A stretch of 64,000 nucleotides of DNA from assembly GCA_964472785.1 (NCBI GenBank), contig CAYYMH010000010.1, forward strand, positions 51,331 through 115,330. The letters run 5' to 3'. The stretch is from CAYYMH01 sp964472785. GTDB taxonomy: Bacteria > Zhuqueibacterota > Zhuqueibacteria > Thermofontimicrobiales > Thermofontimicrobiaceae. Below are positions 47,080 to 56,352 of the stretch, piece after piece. The first letter of the stretch is position 1; each line of letters opens with the position of its first letter. The notes beneath the pieces are model-generated. The model was not told the DNA's origin. It saw nothing but the letters and a program-made list of their open reading frames with translations, and did no database searches. A program made the translations under genes and the position numbers.

Positions 47080-49431
47080 TCAGGGCAGATAAAGCATTTT
47101 TTGTACATACTTTTTTGATACATCTTTGTTCATAATCAATTCATAAAAATAAACACCCGCCGTCACTTTCTTGCTTTGTCGATCCGTACCATTCCATTTA
47201 AATTGATGAGAACCGGCTTGACAGGCTCCGAGATCAAAATGGTTTACCTCTTGTCCTGTTAAATTGAAAATCAACAACTCAACATCAGAATTTTCGCGTA
47301 AAGAAAAACGGATCAGTGTGCTGTGATTGAATGGATTGGGATAATTCTGACTTAATTCAGTTTCTGAAGGTAAGTTATGCTTTTCATTATGATCAACGTG
47401 TGTATAAATTAAATCATCTGTTCCCCCGGCTCCGTGGTAGCGTTCGGCAAACTCCTGCAAGTATAAATTTGCAACCACACCATCTTCAATGATAACAAAA
47501 TTTTCGTCATTTCTGGTTTCAGCCGACCAGCTCCAATTATAGGAACCGGTAATAAGTTTCGCGTTCGTATTTTCCCTGTCCGCATCAATAATCAGATATT
47601 TATGATGCAATGTCCGATCATTCGGATCAATCAATACATCTGCTGGTGGGTCCCAGCCATTACCGCCAGTACCTGCCATTTCATAATACTTGTTACTGGA
47701 ATTGCCAACCGTTGAATTACGATCAAAAACACCTTTTATTTTAATTTCCGGAGGGGATAACCATCTGTTCTTCAGTGCATCAGCGATTTCACTTTGAGTA
47801 AAAATCAACATACAAAAGCAAAGCGAGCTTTGCGCATTTAAAATATTTTCGACAAGATACGCTCCCCCACCGTCAGACGGACTCATGTACTGTCTGACAG
47901 TAATTCCATTAATATTGAATAAATGCGGTGTATTGTTGGACTTACGTGAGCCGAATTTAGATCGGTTTGGGTCAGGAATCGCTGTGTCACTTCCCCACAT
48001 TTCGTTAAACTCAATCGTATAACATTTTGCCAACGCTTCATCTTGTATTTCGATAACATTCTCCGCATTATAATAAGTTGCAGAATAAGTCGCGTTATAC
48101 GATCCCAGCCAAACCCAATCATCGGCGGCTGAAGTCGTGTCAAGATGATCAATAACTAAAAACTTATTGTGCATCGCACCATAGCCGGAATTACTGCCAT
48201 AATCATCATAAATAATCGGCACATCCGAATTTTCGATCATCTGCAAAACTTCACCGTCCCGATGACTTGCATCCGAAATAACGCGTACACGGCATCCGCG
48301 CAGATGTGCGCCAATCAAAACTTCCGCTGCCTCCTCCGCTGTGATATTATAAAAACAAGCGTCAACCGAGTATTTTGCGGAGTTAACCCGCTGGATAAAT
48401 TTAGAAAGAATATTCACATTTCCGGCGGCATTTTTTTGTGCGGAGTAGCTATGATCCACTGATTTGCTAAAATATACCTTCATTTTCCCGGTCGATTCCG
48501 GTCGGGAAGCTGTGCAGAAAAAACGGTCTCCGCTGCTAATGGTCTGTGCATTGTTTTCTACAACGACCTGATAGTGGTAAACGGTGGCTGGTTTCAAATT
48601 TGAAAGATTAATCGATTGTGATGTGCCGGCTAACGAAATGTCCAACGTATCAATCTCGTAATTGAATGTTTCACCGTAAAACAAATTTGCCGTGCCGCTG
48701 ATATCCGTTGACCAACTGATTGTGACCTGATCAGGAAATATTTGACTTTCTGTCGGCATCTGTGTAAAACGGAAATCACTGATAGAAATATCCGATTGAA
48801 ATCTGGGCGTGATTTCATAGTAATCATTATAGGGCGCATTAAAATCATACTGATGCATTATTCCGGTAACATTGAAAGTGCCCGAAGGAATATCCACGTC
48901 TGTCATATTATACAATATACACGAACCACTGGCATCGCTAATCCTGCCATTGCCCTCCTGATAAGTGACATTGTATATCCGGATCAGACTTCCCTCATAG
49001 GGTTCTGAGTAGTCGTTTTGGAAGGCATTTGCTACCTGATCGCACGTTAAAACATGAGGATTCGGGATGTTATAACCGCTGCCATGAACGGTTACATCGG
49101 AGAGTACGATTTCGGTATTTCCGTTGTATTGGTCTAACGTTCCGGAAATGGTGACGCTATCCCCCAAATTAAAAAAAGCAGGCCTGTCATAGGAAAAGAC
49201 ATTAATACCTGCTGTGTTATCCTGAACATAAATTTGAGTGTACGTAGCATGAAACAAGTTTGTCGGTACCGTCACAATACCGCTTATTGTATATTCGTTT
49301 CCGATTCCTAAAGGGACGCCCTGTGAGTTGTTAACGTGAAGATCAATAATGTTCGTAATGGGTTGTGCATAGCTACCAGTAGCAAAAAAAGCAATTAACA
49401 ATAAAAAACAAAATACATTCCGCTTATTCAT
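47080..49431 (-). CDS. Exported phospholipase D-like protein with OB-fold, Fn3 and sorting domains
   Basis: The 783-residue protein has a signal peptide (ending GSYAQ), an OB-fold domain (GNEYTISGIVTVPTN) at about 30-215 and an Fn3 domain at about 225-310. A double phospholipase-D-like domain has HKD motifs in MHNKFLVIDHLD and LHHKYLIIDADRE. The C-terminal sorting domain is LSQNYPNPFNHSTLIRF. The PLD family includes nucleases and lipases. The single-chain double-HKD build with an OB-fold resembles extracellular nucleases, so DNA scavenging is one possibility. AGGAAAG precedes the ATG, with a consensus promoter upstream. Confidence 0.85.
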   Translation of the reverse strand: MNKRNVFCFLLLIAFFATGSYAQPITNIIDLHVNNSQGVPLGIGNEYTISGIVTVPTNLFHATYTQIYVQDNTAGINVFSYDRPAFFNLGDSVTISGTLDQYNGNTEIVLSDVTVHGSGYNIPNPHVLTCDQVANAFQNDYSEPYEGSLIRIYNVTYQEGNGRISDASGSCILYNMTDVDIPSGTFNVTGIMHQYDFNAPYNDYYEITPRFQSDISISDFRFTQMPTESQIFPDQVTISWSTDISGTANLFYGETFNYEIDTLDISLAGTSQSINLSNLKPATVYHYQVVVENNAQTISSGDRFFCTASRPESTGKMKVYFSKSVDHSYSAQKNAAGNVNILSKFIQRVNSAKYSVDACFYNITAEEAAEVLIGAHLRGCRVRVISDASHRDGEVLQMIENSDVPIIYDDYGSNSGYGAMHNKFLVIDHLDTTSAADDWVWLGSYNATYSATYYNAENVIEIQDEALAKCYTIEFNEMWGSDTAIPDPNRSKFGSRKSNNTPHLFNINGITVRQYMSPSDGGGAYLVENILNAQSSLCFCMLIFTQSEIADALKNRWLSPPEIKIKGVFDRNSTVGNSSNKYYEMAGTGGNGWDPPADVLIDPNDRTLHHKYLIIDADRENTNAKLITGSYNWSWSAETRNDENFVIIEDGVVANLYLQEFAERYHGAGGTDDLIYTHVDHNEKHNLPSETELSQNYPNPFNHSTLIRFSLRENSDVELLIFNLTGQEVNHFDLGACQAGSHQFKWNGTDRQSKKVTAGVYFYELIMNKDVSKKYVQKMLYLP

Positions 49432-49584
49432 TTGGGTTCACTTTCCTGTTGGTATAGTTTTTGTATCAAAAAAGAATTAGAGAAAATATGATACGGATTG
49501 TTATGATATTTTTTAAAAGAAAAATAACCTTTCTTTATTTTAAATTCATTCATAATTTGAGCTATTTTCATTTATTGAGAATCT

Positions 49585-49613
49585 AATATAAAAATAAATA
49601 TGTTTTTTGTCAA
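49585..49613 (-). promoter_or_regulatory. Consensus sigma-70 promoter of the phospholipase D-like gene
   Basis: On the - strand, TTGACA (49613-49608), 17 bases, TATATT (49590-49585): a perfect match, about 145 bases before the ATG. It lies in the 309-bp AT-rich space between divergent genes, where I see no other clear element. Confidence 0.75.
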
Positions 49614-49740
49614 GCAATAAATCAATGGCACATTATCAAACTTGATTCGTATTTTTAATACAACACGCTATTGATTTAATAATTAAACGCTGTTTTCACC
49701 AAAGATATTCACGATTTCTAAAAAAAATCAAAAAATACCC

Positions 49741-50736
49741 ATGAAAAAAAAATACAGCAAAACATTCGTACTCTTTATTGTTTTAATTTCTTTTGTACTT
49801 TTATTGGAGTGCAACAAACAAAGCATGACGCCGGAAATATATCAACTCGAATCGCCAAAGGATGTTCGTATCTTCAGTGGTAACAATTCTTTGACAGTCT
49901 GTTGGCGCCCGATTAATACGGAAAATATTTCTGGCTACTATGTGCATTTTGGCACATCCAGCGGCAACTATCAAAAAAAATTACAGGTTCCTCCGAATAA
50001 AAATACGATAAAGATATCCAATCTCGCACAGAATAAAAAATATTACATTGCTGTATCAGCCGAAGACCGTGACGGAACTTTAAGTGAATTCTCCGAAGAA
50101 ATGAGTGCCTACACTTACCTTGCCTACGAAAATTTTTCTCAAACGACTGGTTTGCTTGATACCACAAAATGGCGTTCTGAAAAAGACCTGCTGATACCGG
50201 TAACAGATAGCATAGTTAGTGCAACTGAAATCATTTTCAACGATCACCGAATGACAAAAAGTTTTGGTCAATATTTGAATCCAACGCCCACAAACAACTT
50301 TGCCGTAGAATGTCAATTTCAATTGGGAACTCCTAATATCGGAGGCGCCGGGCTTATGATTCGATCCGAAAAGGCGAATAACAATCAATATTACAAAGGT
50401 TATTTTGCTTATTTGTTTTGGAATGTTGACCACTGGAACCTGCACCTCGAAGAAAGTCCGCTGAATCGATTTGGGATTCAAAAAATTCAACCGGTCACAC
50501 TCCCTGACCTCAATCATGATGAATGGATCAAATTGATTGTTGTATTTAAAAACGGGCAACTGAAAGTGTACGCTGTACGTATGAGCGATTTAGTTATTGT
50601 TGGAAAAATTGTCGCTACTGAAAATAAAAGGAGTCGCAGACCCAACAATTCTGACGTGTACTGTGGTTTTTTTACTAAGCAATATGGCGGCAATATTATT
50701 TATACGGATAATTTTGGCATTTATTATTCTGATTGA
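49741..50736 (+). CDS. Lipoprotein with Fn3 and LamG/3-keto-disaccharide-hydrolase-like domains
   Basis: The 331-residue protein has a lipoprotein signal peptide (FVLLLECN, cysteine about residue 25) and one fibronectin-III domain (about 35-125, with LTVCWRPI and ISGYYVHFGTSSG). A jelly-roll domain of the LamG/DUF1080 kind follows (LMIRSEKANNNQYYKGYFAY, and NIIYTDNFGIYY at the end). No catalytic residues are evident, so it is a likely surface binding protein. The ribosome site is weak. Confidence 0.65.
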   Translation: MKKKYSKTFVLFIVLISFVLLLECNKQSMTPEIYQLESPKDVRIFSGNNSLTVCWRPINTENISGYYVHFGTSSGNYQKKLQVPPNKNTIKISNLAQNKKYYIAVSAEDRDGTLSEFSEEMSAYTYLAYENFSQTTGLLDTTKWRSEKDLLIPVTDSIVSATEIIFNDHRMTKSFGQYLNPTPTNNFAVECQFQLGTPNIGGAGLMIRSEKANNNQYYKGYFAYLFWNVDHWNLHLEESPLNRFGIQKIQPVTLPDLNHDEWIKLIVVFKNGQLKVYAVRMSDLVIVGKIVATENKRSRRPNNSDVYCGFFTKQYGGNIIYTDNFGIYYSD

Positions 50737-50833
50737 ATTGCGCAAATAAATAACGTTACGGTAAATAACTTGTTCATCTTTTAGTCACATCGTTCATTTT
50801 CTTCAACTATTTTTATTTTTTTTAATTTTTTAC

Positions 50834-50862
50834 TTGATTTAATCCAATTTTTCATATAAATT
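50834..50862 (+). promoter_or_regulatory. Candidate promoter of the peptidase-propeller-BamA fusion gene
   Basis: TTGATT (50834-50839), 17 bases, TAAATT (50857-50862), about 95 bases before the ATG at 50957. Confidence 0.4.
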
Positions 50863-50956
50863 AAACCATATCATTCTTGCTGCGTTTAATTATCTGAACT
50901 AACAAAAGAATCTTTCCTTACATCCGAATTATGTAACCAGCTTTTATTAAAATCTT

Positions 50957-53872
50957 ATGAAGGTAGCTACAAAATTTATATTTATTATTTTACTTTTTTA
51001 TACGTCGATTTTACAGGCGCAGTATTATTTCGGACGAAATAAAGTTCAATATGAACACTTCAAATGGTACGTGTTAAAGACCGAGCATTTTGATATCTAT
51101 TTTTATCCGGAGATGCAGGAGCTGGCAGAAATCGGTGCAGCTTCGGCAGAACGAACTTACCGGACTCTTGAGGACAAATTTAACCATAATATCAACCGAA
51201 AAATCCCCCTCATCTTTTATTCAAATCAGACGCATTTTCAGCAGACCAATACGATTCCCTATTTGCTCCCGGAAGGTGTCGGCGGTTTCTTTGAATTTAT
51301 AAAAGGACGGGTCGTGGTTCCTGCCAATGGTTCCATTCCGGATTTTGAGCGCGTCATTCGTCATGAACTGATTCATGTGTTTACTCACAGCCTGCATTAC
51401 AGAACACTGAAAAACCACCGCCGAATTCATTATCCTGCGCTTCCGCTTTGGTTTGTTGAAGGTTTAGCCGAATATTGGTCTATTGGCTGGAATGAAGAAG
51501 CAGAAATGTTTATCAAAGATGCAGTTCTCAACGGCTATCTTGTTCCCTTGCAACAGATGTATCAAATCTATGGTTCATTTTTGATGTATAAAGAAGGGCA
51601 AGCAATTTTAAAATACATTGCCGACACCTACGGAGAAGAAAAAATTCTCCAACTGATCACCAATACCTGGAAAGAAGACAATTTCTCCAATGTGATGAAA
51701 TTAACCATCGGATTGAATTATGAAGAATTCGATCGTGAATGGCTCTATCATTTGAAAAAACAATTTTATCCGATCATGGATGAAAACGATTTTCCGGAAA
51801 TGGTGGCAAAAAAAATCACCTTAAAAGGAATCAACACCAAACCGGCATTTTTTTTAAAAAATGAGAAACCACATGTCGCCTTTGTCTCCAATCGCATTGG
51901 TTACTCCAATATTTATCAAATGCCGATTCCAAAACAGGCAGTTAAGAAAGAAGAACCTGGTGTTGAAGTCATTGTTAAAGGAGAGCGTACGGCCGAATTT
52001 GAGTCTTTTCATATTTTAAATAGTAAAATCGATGTCAATGAACAGGGTGAGCTGGTGTTTATTTCAAAAAGCGGTGGCAGTGATGTCCTTTACATTTATG
52101 ATATTCATCAACAGAAAATCATCAATAACTTGAAATTTGATAACATCGTCACACTTTATTCTCCGTCGTGGTCTGATGACAATCAAAAACTTGCCTTTAC
52201 CGGCATCAGTTACTCGGGAAAAAGCGATATTTATATAATAGATATTGACTCGGGTCGACTATCGCGTTTAACCAATGATTTTTATAACGACCGCGATCCT
52301 GTTTGGGATAAAAATAGTGATTTTCTCTATTTTAGCTCTGACCGAACCATGGTTGACAGCGTCAGATACTACAATATCTTTTCTTATGATTTGAACACCG
52401 GTGCCATTGGCTACATAACCTATAGCACGCACAACGATTACACACCTGCGGTTTCACCTGACAATCAATTTTTAGCCTTTACTTCTGACCGTGACGGCGC
52501 CCTTAATATTTGGATAACAGAGAATAAAGCGAAACAACAGTTACCATGGATTGTCGAAAATCCTGTATCTAATAAATCGAAAATGTTGTCGGGATTTGCC
52601 ATCAGCAATATTTCCACCGAACTAAGGAAAATCACAAATTTTACCACCGGCGCTCACGATCCTGACTGGACCAATGACAATGGCATTGTCTTTACTGCTT
52701 TTGAAAAATTTTCTTTCCAGATTCAGATACTTGAAAACGTCACGAGCCGTTTTGATACATCGCAGGTTGTTCAGCAAGATTCTTTGCATCTGAAAAATGA
52801 ATATTGGAAAATGCCCAAAATTGTCGCCCAATCAATCGTCACGACCATGCGTTACAGGCCTAAATTTAACCTCGACGTGGCGCAGAGCGCAATAATGCAG
52901 GATCCGATGTTCGGCACTTCAGGCGGCGCGCAAGTGGCACTCAGTGACATGCTGGGAAACTATCAGTATCATTTTTTAGTATTCAACAACGCACAAACAA
53001 AAGATGAGTTTTTAGAAAGTTTTAATGTCGCTGTTTCCAGGCTCGATCTTTCTCATCGGACGAATTATGCGTTGGGACTATATCATTTTGCCGGACGTTA
53101 TTTTAACTGGTACGACGGTTTTTTCTATGAACGCCGTTATGGCGGCTTTGCTTCTGTCAGTTATCCGTTATCCACTTTCAAACGCATTGAAGGGAGTATC
53201 AATTTTCGAAAGTCCTATAAAGAATGGTACGGACTCGATCACAGTCGCGATGCCTTACTCCTTTCCAATTTCATCGGTATCGTCAAAGATAATTCACTGT
53301 GGGGACCGACCGGGCCTGTCGATGGAGAACGGCTGAACCTGACGCTTGGTAATACAACTGACATTCAGCATTCTAATGTCAATTTCTACACAATCATCGC
53401 GGATGCCCGAAAATACTTTCGCCTTTCCCGCCGGACAACTTTTGCATTACGTGCCATGACAAGATATAATCATGGAAAGGAAGCGCTTCGATTCTATATG
53501 GGCGGCAGTTGGGACTTAAGGGGGTATCAACGCTGGTCGCTATGGGGTAAAAAAACATTTTTGATCAACAACGAGTTGAGATTTCCCTTTATTGACAGAT
53601 TTATGATTAATTTCCCGTTTGGCGGCATGGCGTTCAGTGCCATTCGAGGCGCAAGCTTCGTCGATTTTGGAAATGCCTGGGACAATCGGCTCGACCAGAT
53701 TTTAGGCAGCGCCGGCTTTGGTATCCGTTTTCGAATCGGCGGTATTTTGGTGCTCCGCTACGACTTCGGTAAAAAATTTCGACTGACCGATACCGGCAAT
53801 TTGTTCAATGTGAATAATATAAAAGTTGACTCGGGCATGTTCCAGCAGTTTTTCTTTGGCTGGGATTTTTAA
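50957..53872 (+). CDS. Fusion of MA-clan metallopeptidase-like domain, TolB/PD40-like beta-propeller and BamA/Omp85-like barrel
   Basis: The 971-residue protein has a signal peptide. A gluzincin-like domain (about 25-270) carries H136-E-x-x-H140 in RHELIHVFTH and a third ligand candidate E168 in WFVEGLAEYW. A WD40/PD40-type propeller follows (about 290-600, blades such as SPSWSDDNQKLAFTG, DRDPVWDKNSDFLYFSSD, SPDNQFLAFTSDRDG). The C-terminal bacterial-surface-antigen barrel has GGSWDLRGYQRW, the Omp85 lid-like motif, and ends in FFFGWDF. All zinc ligands are present, so the peptidase could be active. It is probably an outer-membrane quality-control or secretion factor. Two small envelope-type genes follow at once. 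Confidence 0.8.
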   Translation: MKVATKFIFIILLFYTSILQAQYYFGRNKVQYEHFKWYVLKTEHFDIYFYPEMQELAEIGAASAERTYRTLEDKFNHNINRKIPLIFYSNQTHFQQTNTIPYLLPEGVGGFFEFIKGRVVVPANGSIPDFERVIRHELIHVFTHSLHYRTLKNHRRIHYPALPLWFVEGLAEYWSIGWNEEAEMFIKDAVLNGYLVPLQQMYQIYGSFLMYKEGQAILKYIADTYGEEKILQLITNTWKEDNFSNVMKLTIGLNYEEFDREWLYHLKKQFYPIMDENDFPEMVAKKITLKGINTKPAFFLKNEKPHVAFVSNRIGYSNIYQMPIPKQAVKKEEPGVEVIVKGERTAEFESFHILNSKIDVNEQGELVFISKSGGSDVLYIYDIHQQKIINNLKFDNIVTLYSPSWSDDNQKLAFTGISYSGKSDIYIIDIDSGRLSRLTNDFYNDRDPVWDKNSDFLYFSSDRTMVDSVRYYNIFSYDLNTGAIGYITYSTHNDYTPAVSPDNQFLAFTSDRDGALNIWITENKAKQQLPWIVENPVSNKSKMLSGFAISNISTELRKITNFTTGAHDPDWTNDNGIVFTAFEKFSFQIQILENVTSRFDTSQVVQQDSLHLKNEYWKMPKIVAQSIVTTMRYRPKFNLDVAQSAIMQDPMFGTSGGAQVALSDMLGNYQYHFLVFNNAQTKDEFLESFNVAVSRLDLSHRTNYALGLYHFAGRYFNWYDGFFYERRYGGFASVSYPLSTFKRIEGSINFRKSYKEWYGLDHSRDALLLSNFIGIVKDNSLWGPTGPVDGERLNLTLGNTTDIQHSNVNFYTIIADARKYFRLSRRTTFALRAMTRYNHGKEALRFYMGGSWDLRGYQRWSLWGKKTFLINNELRFPFIDRFMINFPFGGMAFSAIRGASFVDFGNAWDNRLDQILGSAGFGIRFRIGGILVLRYDFGKKFRLTDTGNLFNVNNIKVDSGMFQQFFFGWDF

Positions 53873-53896
53873 ACTTTATATCCGGAGACTGACCTG

Positions 53897-55027
53897 TTGT
53901 ATAAATTTTATGTGCTTACATTTTTCTTATTGATCAACTTATCATGTTCAAAATTTAAAGTGTCGGAAAAATACAAATCACATTATCCGGCTCAAAATTG
54001 GACAATGTATGGCGGCAATCCGGGACGCACAAACTATTATCCCGGCAAATTGAACCTTCCGCTGAAATTTCTTTGGCAGCACAATGCCTCAGCAGCAATC
54101 GGCAAGGCATTAATCGTCCAAAATGGGATACTCTATTTCTCCACGATGGATGGCCGGGTTGGTGCGCTGAATATTTTAACAGGGAAAAAACAGGGAGATA
54201 AGAAGTTTGATCTTCATTCGACAACGGTAGTCAAAGATACAACACTCATCATCGCCCGTCGCTATGGTGATCACACGTTGTTCAATTATAATCTGAAAAG
54301 AGGAAAAATACAATGGCAGTTTAACGCCGGTGATATTGCATCCGAACCCTTAATATTGGACGATAAGATCGTTATCACGGCGCGTTACAATCACATCGAT
54401 TTGTACGACCTTACTGATGGTACAGAAATCTGGAAGTTTGAAACTGACGATCAAATCCAGTCATCCCCTGCCTGTCAAGATAGTATCATCGTTTTTGGGT
54501 GCGATAACCATTTCATTTATGCGGTCCATCGTTTGAACGGAGAATTGTTGTGGGAATTCAAAACCGGAGCAAGCGTCCAATCAATACCATCTATCAAAGA
54601 TAGTGTGGTTTATATCGGCTCTCAAGATCTATATTTTTATGCGCTAAATTTACATTCGGGTGACTTGATCTGGAAATTTAAGGCTGAAGGACAAATACTT
54701 CACGGAAGCGCAGTACATGATTCAGTTGTCATTTTTTCCTCCACACTCGGTGGTGTGTACTGCTTAAACCGATTTAACGGGCAAATGAATTGGTCATTCA
54801 AAGCCGAAAGTGTCGTCAGTACCTTGCCGTTGATTTGTGATGAAAAAGTGTTTTTTGGATCACTGGACAAACATTATTACGCGCTGGATATTGCAAATGG
54901 AAATCAGCTATGGTCGTATAAAACAAAAGGACGCGCCAGAACAGCACCTGTTATTTGGAAAAATTATGTATTAGGCGCTTCCGAAGATAATCACATCTAT
55001 GCTTTCATTTCTGATGAGGTGAATTGA
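53897..55027 (+). CDS. PQQ-type beta-propeller lipoprotein (BamB-like)
   Basis: The 376-residue lipoprotein (lipobox near LINLSC, cysteine about 16) is an eight-bladed-type propeller with WD/PQQ-like repeats. Examples are NLKRGKIQWQFNAGDIASEP, DLTDGTEIWKFETDDQIQSS, RLNGELLWEFKTGASVQS and NSGDLIWKFKAEGQ-like blades. It starts at TTG 53897 after CCGGAGA. Lying 24 bp after the BamA-like fusion and 4-bp-overlapping the next gene, it may act with that barrel as BamB does with BamA, or may be a binding protein. The absence of methanol-dehydrogenase catalytic residues makes an enzyme unlikely. Confidence 0.75.
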   Translation: MYKFYVLTFFLLINLSCSKFKVSEKYKSHYPAQNWTMYGGNPGRTNYYPGKLNLPLKFLWQHNASAAIGKALIVQNGILYFSTMDGRVGALNILTGKKQGDKKFDLHSTTVVKDTTLIIARRYGDHTLFNYNLKRGKIQWQFNAGDIASEPLILDDKIVITARYNHIDLYDLTDGTEIWKFETDDQIQSSPACQDSIIVFGCDNHFIYAVHRLNGELLWEFKTGASVQSIPSIKDSVVYIGSQDLYFYALNLHSGDLIWKFKAEGQILHGSAVHDSVVIFSSTLGGVYCLNRFNGQMNWSFKAESVVSTLPLICDEKVFFGSLDKHYYALDIANGNQLWSYKTKGRARTAPVIWKNYVLGASEDNHIYAFISDEVN

Positions 55028-55839
55028 ATTTGTTTTTCCGTAAACATTCAAAAATATGGTTATTCTTTTTTTATATCATGGCTTGCACACCGATGGTTTT
55101 CTCACAAACTGTCAACGAAAAAGGGTATTTGAAAGTCGTAACAGGATTGGATACTGTGCATGTGGTAATTGACAGTAATACATTTATTATCAAAAGTGAG
55201 AATCTAATCAGCTTAACTCCCGGAGCTCATAAAATAATCGTACTCCATCCGCTGCGGCATTTTTGGGGACATTGGGATTGGCAACGATGGGTAACTATTC
55301 AGTCAGGGGATACACTTTTTATTAAGCCTGAATTGTCGGGGATGATTACGCTCCGGACTGAACCTTTTGGGGCAAATGTTTATCTAAACAGTGAAAAAAT
55401 TGGTCAGACACCGTTAACAGTTCTTCGTCAAAAATTAATCAATAAGCAGTTGCAGATAAAAAAACAAGGTTTTGATGATTACTCACTGGTTTTTGATCCC
55501 AGTCAACCAAATTTTATGAACATTGAAATGGAAAAGCTCGACGACATTTTTAACTTGCAACAAAAAATCAATCAGCGTCACAAAAAATTAAAGCTGCGCT
55601 ACAGAAAATTGACTTACGGGTTTTGGGGAGTATCGCTTTTGACAGGTCTTTCCTCAATTTATTTAAAAAATCAGGCGGATAAGCATTACAATAAATATCT
55701 GACAGCCGGGTCTCTGGAAACAATGAACGATTATTATGATTTGTCTAAAAAATATGATAACCTAACAAACGTAAGCCTGGGCGTTTTGCAGTGCTGCTTT
55801 ATGATTTCCTTTTATTTTTTAATGAAATCATTTGAATAA
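55024..55839 (+). CDS. PEGA-domain membrane-associated protein
   Basis: The 271-residue protein starts at TTG 55024, overlapping the previous stop by 4 bp (TTG 55030 is an alternative). It has a signal peptide ending near VFSQ. A PEGA domain lies at about 98-170 (ITLRTEPFGANVYLNSEKIG, TPLTVLRQK), then a basic coiled region and two hydrophobic segments near the C-terminus (TYGFWGVSLLTGLSSIYL and VLQCCFMISFYFLM). PEGA domains are surface-layer or peptidoglycan-near modules. Its function is unknown; co-translation links it to the propeller lipoprotein. Confidence 0.7.
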   Translation: MNLFFRKHSKIWLFFFYIMACTPMVFSQTVNEKGYLKVVTGLDTVHVVIDSNTFIIKSENLISLTPGAHKIIVLHPLRHFWGHWDWQRWVTIQSGDTLFIKPELSGMITLRTEPFGANVYLNSEKIGQTPLTVLRQKLINKQLQIKKQGFDDYSLVFDPSQPNFMNIEMEKLDDIFNLQQKINQRHKKLKLRYRKLTYGFWGVSLLTGLSSIYLKNQADKHYNKYLTAGSLETMNDYYDLSKKYDNLTNVSLGVLQCCFMISFYFLMKSFE

Positions 55840-55859
55840 AATCCGAAAGGAGAATTAAT

Positions 55860-56270
55860 ATGAGTCAAAAAGTGGGTCTTTGGATTGATCATGTTTCTGC
55901 CTTTATCGTTTACTTAAAATCAGACATGGAAGCAGAAATAAAAAAAGTGGATTCCGATGTCGAACCTTCGATTAAATCAACCGGAGGCGGCAGATCGCGA
56001 ACTCCCTACAGCAAAGACGGGGTAACCGCTGAAAAATCGAATCAAAGACGACGGCACCAGATTAAGGAATTTTTCGACAAAGTGATCGAAAACATTTCGG
56101 ATGCAGAATATATTTATTTATTCGGCCCTGGTCAGGCAAAAAAAGAAATCAGCCTGGAATTAAAAAACATCCCCGCTTTGGCGACAAAAGTGCTTGCCGT
56201 GGAACCAGCCGATAAAATGACTGAACCCCAAATCATTGCTAAAGTGAAAAACTTTTACAAGCTGAAATAA
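55860..56270 (+). CDS. Small baeRF-like (release-factor-related) protein
   Basis: The 136-residue cytoplasmic protein opens with KVGLWIDHVSAFIVYL, has a basic linker (GGRSRTPYSKDG, SNQRRRHQ) and the motif IYLFGPGQAKKEISLEL. This is the pattern seen in the eRF1-related baeRF and host-attachment-like families. GAAAGGAG precedes the ATG. The last ~30 residues are helical. A translation-related role is inferred from the fold only, and the match is short. Confidence 0.5.
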   Translation: MSQKVGLWIDHVSAFIVYLKSDMEAEIKKVDSDVEPSIKSTGGGRSRTPYSKDGVTAEKSNQRRRHQIKEFFDKVIENISDAEYIYLFGPGQAKKEISLELKNIPALATKVLAVEPADKMTEPQIIAKVKNFYKLK

Positions 56271-56285
56271 ATACAGGCACAAAAA

Positions 56286-56329
56286 AAACCTTGCGAAGTA
56301 AATTCCAAACATTAACCTCCGCAAGGTTT
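56286..56329 (-). terminator. Terminator between convergent genes (strong on the - strand)
   Basis: AAACCTTGCG (56286-56295) and CGCAAGGTTT (56320-56329) form a 10-bp stem with a 24-base loop. Read on the - strand the stem is followed by a run of T (complement of the A tract 56281-56288), so it ends transcription of the FAD dehydrogenase gene. It is weaker for the + strand genes. Confidence 0.75.
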
Positions 56330-56352
56330 AATCTTATTTTTCAGTCAATGAT

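Noticed and set aside
53053..53336. Long alternative frames inside the BamA-like fusion and other large genes
   Set aside because: They are other-frame shadows of well-supported genes without ribosome sites or recognisable products.
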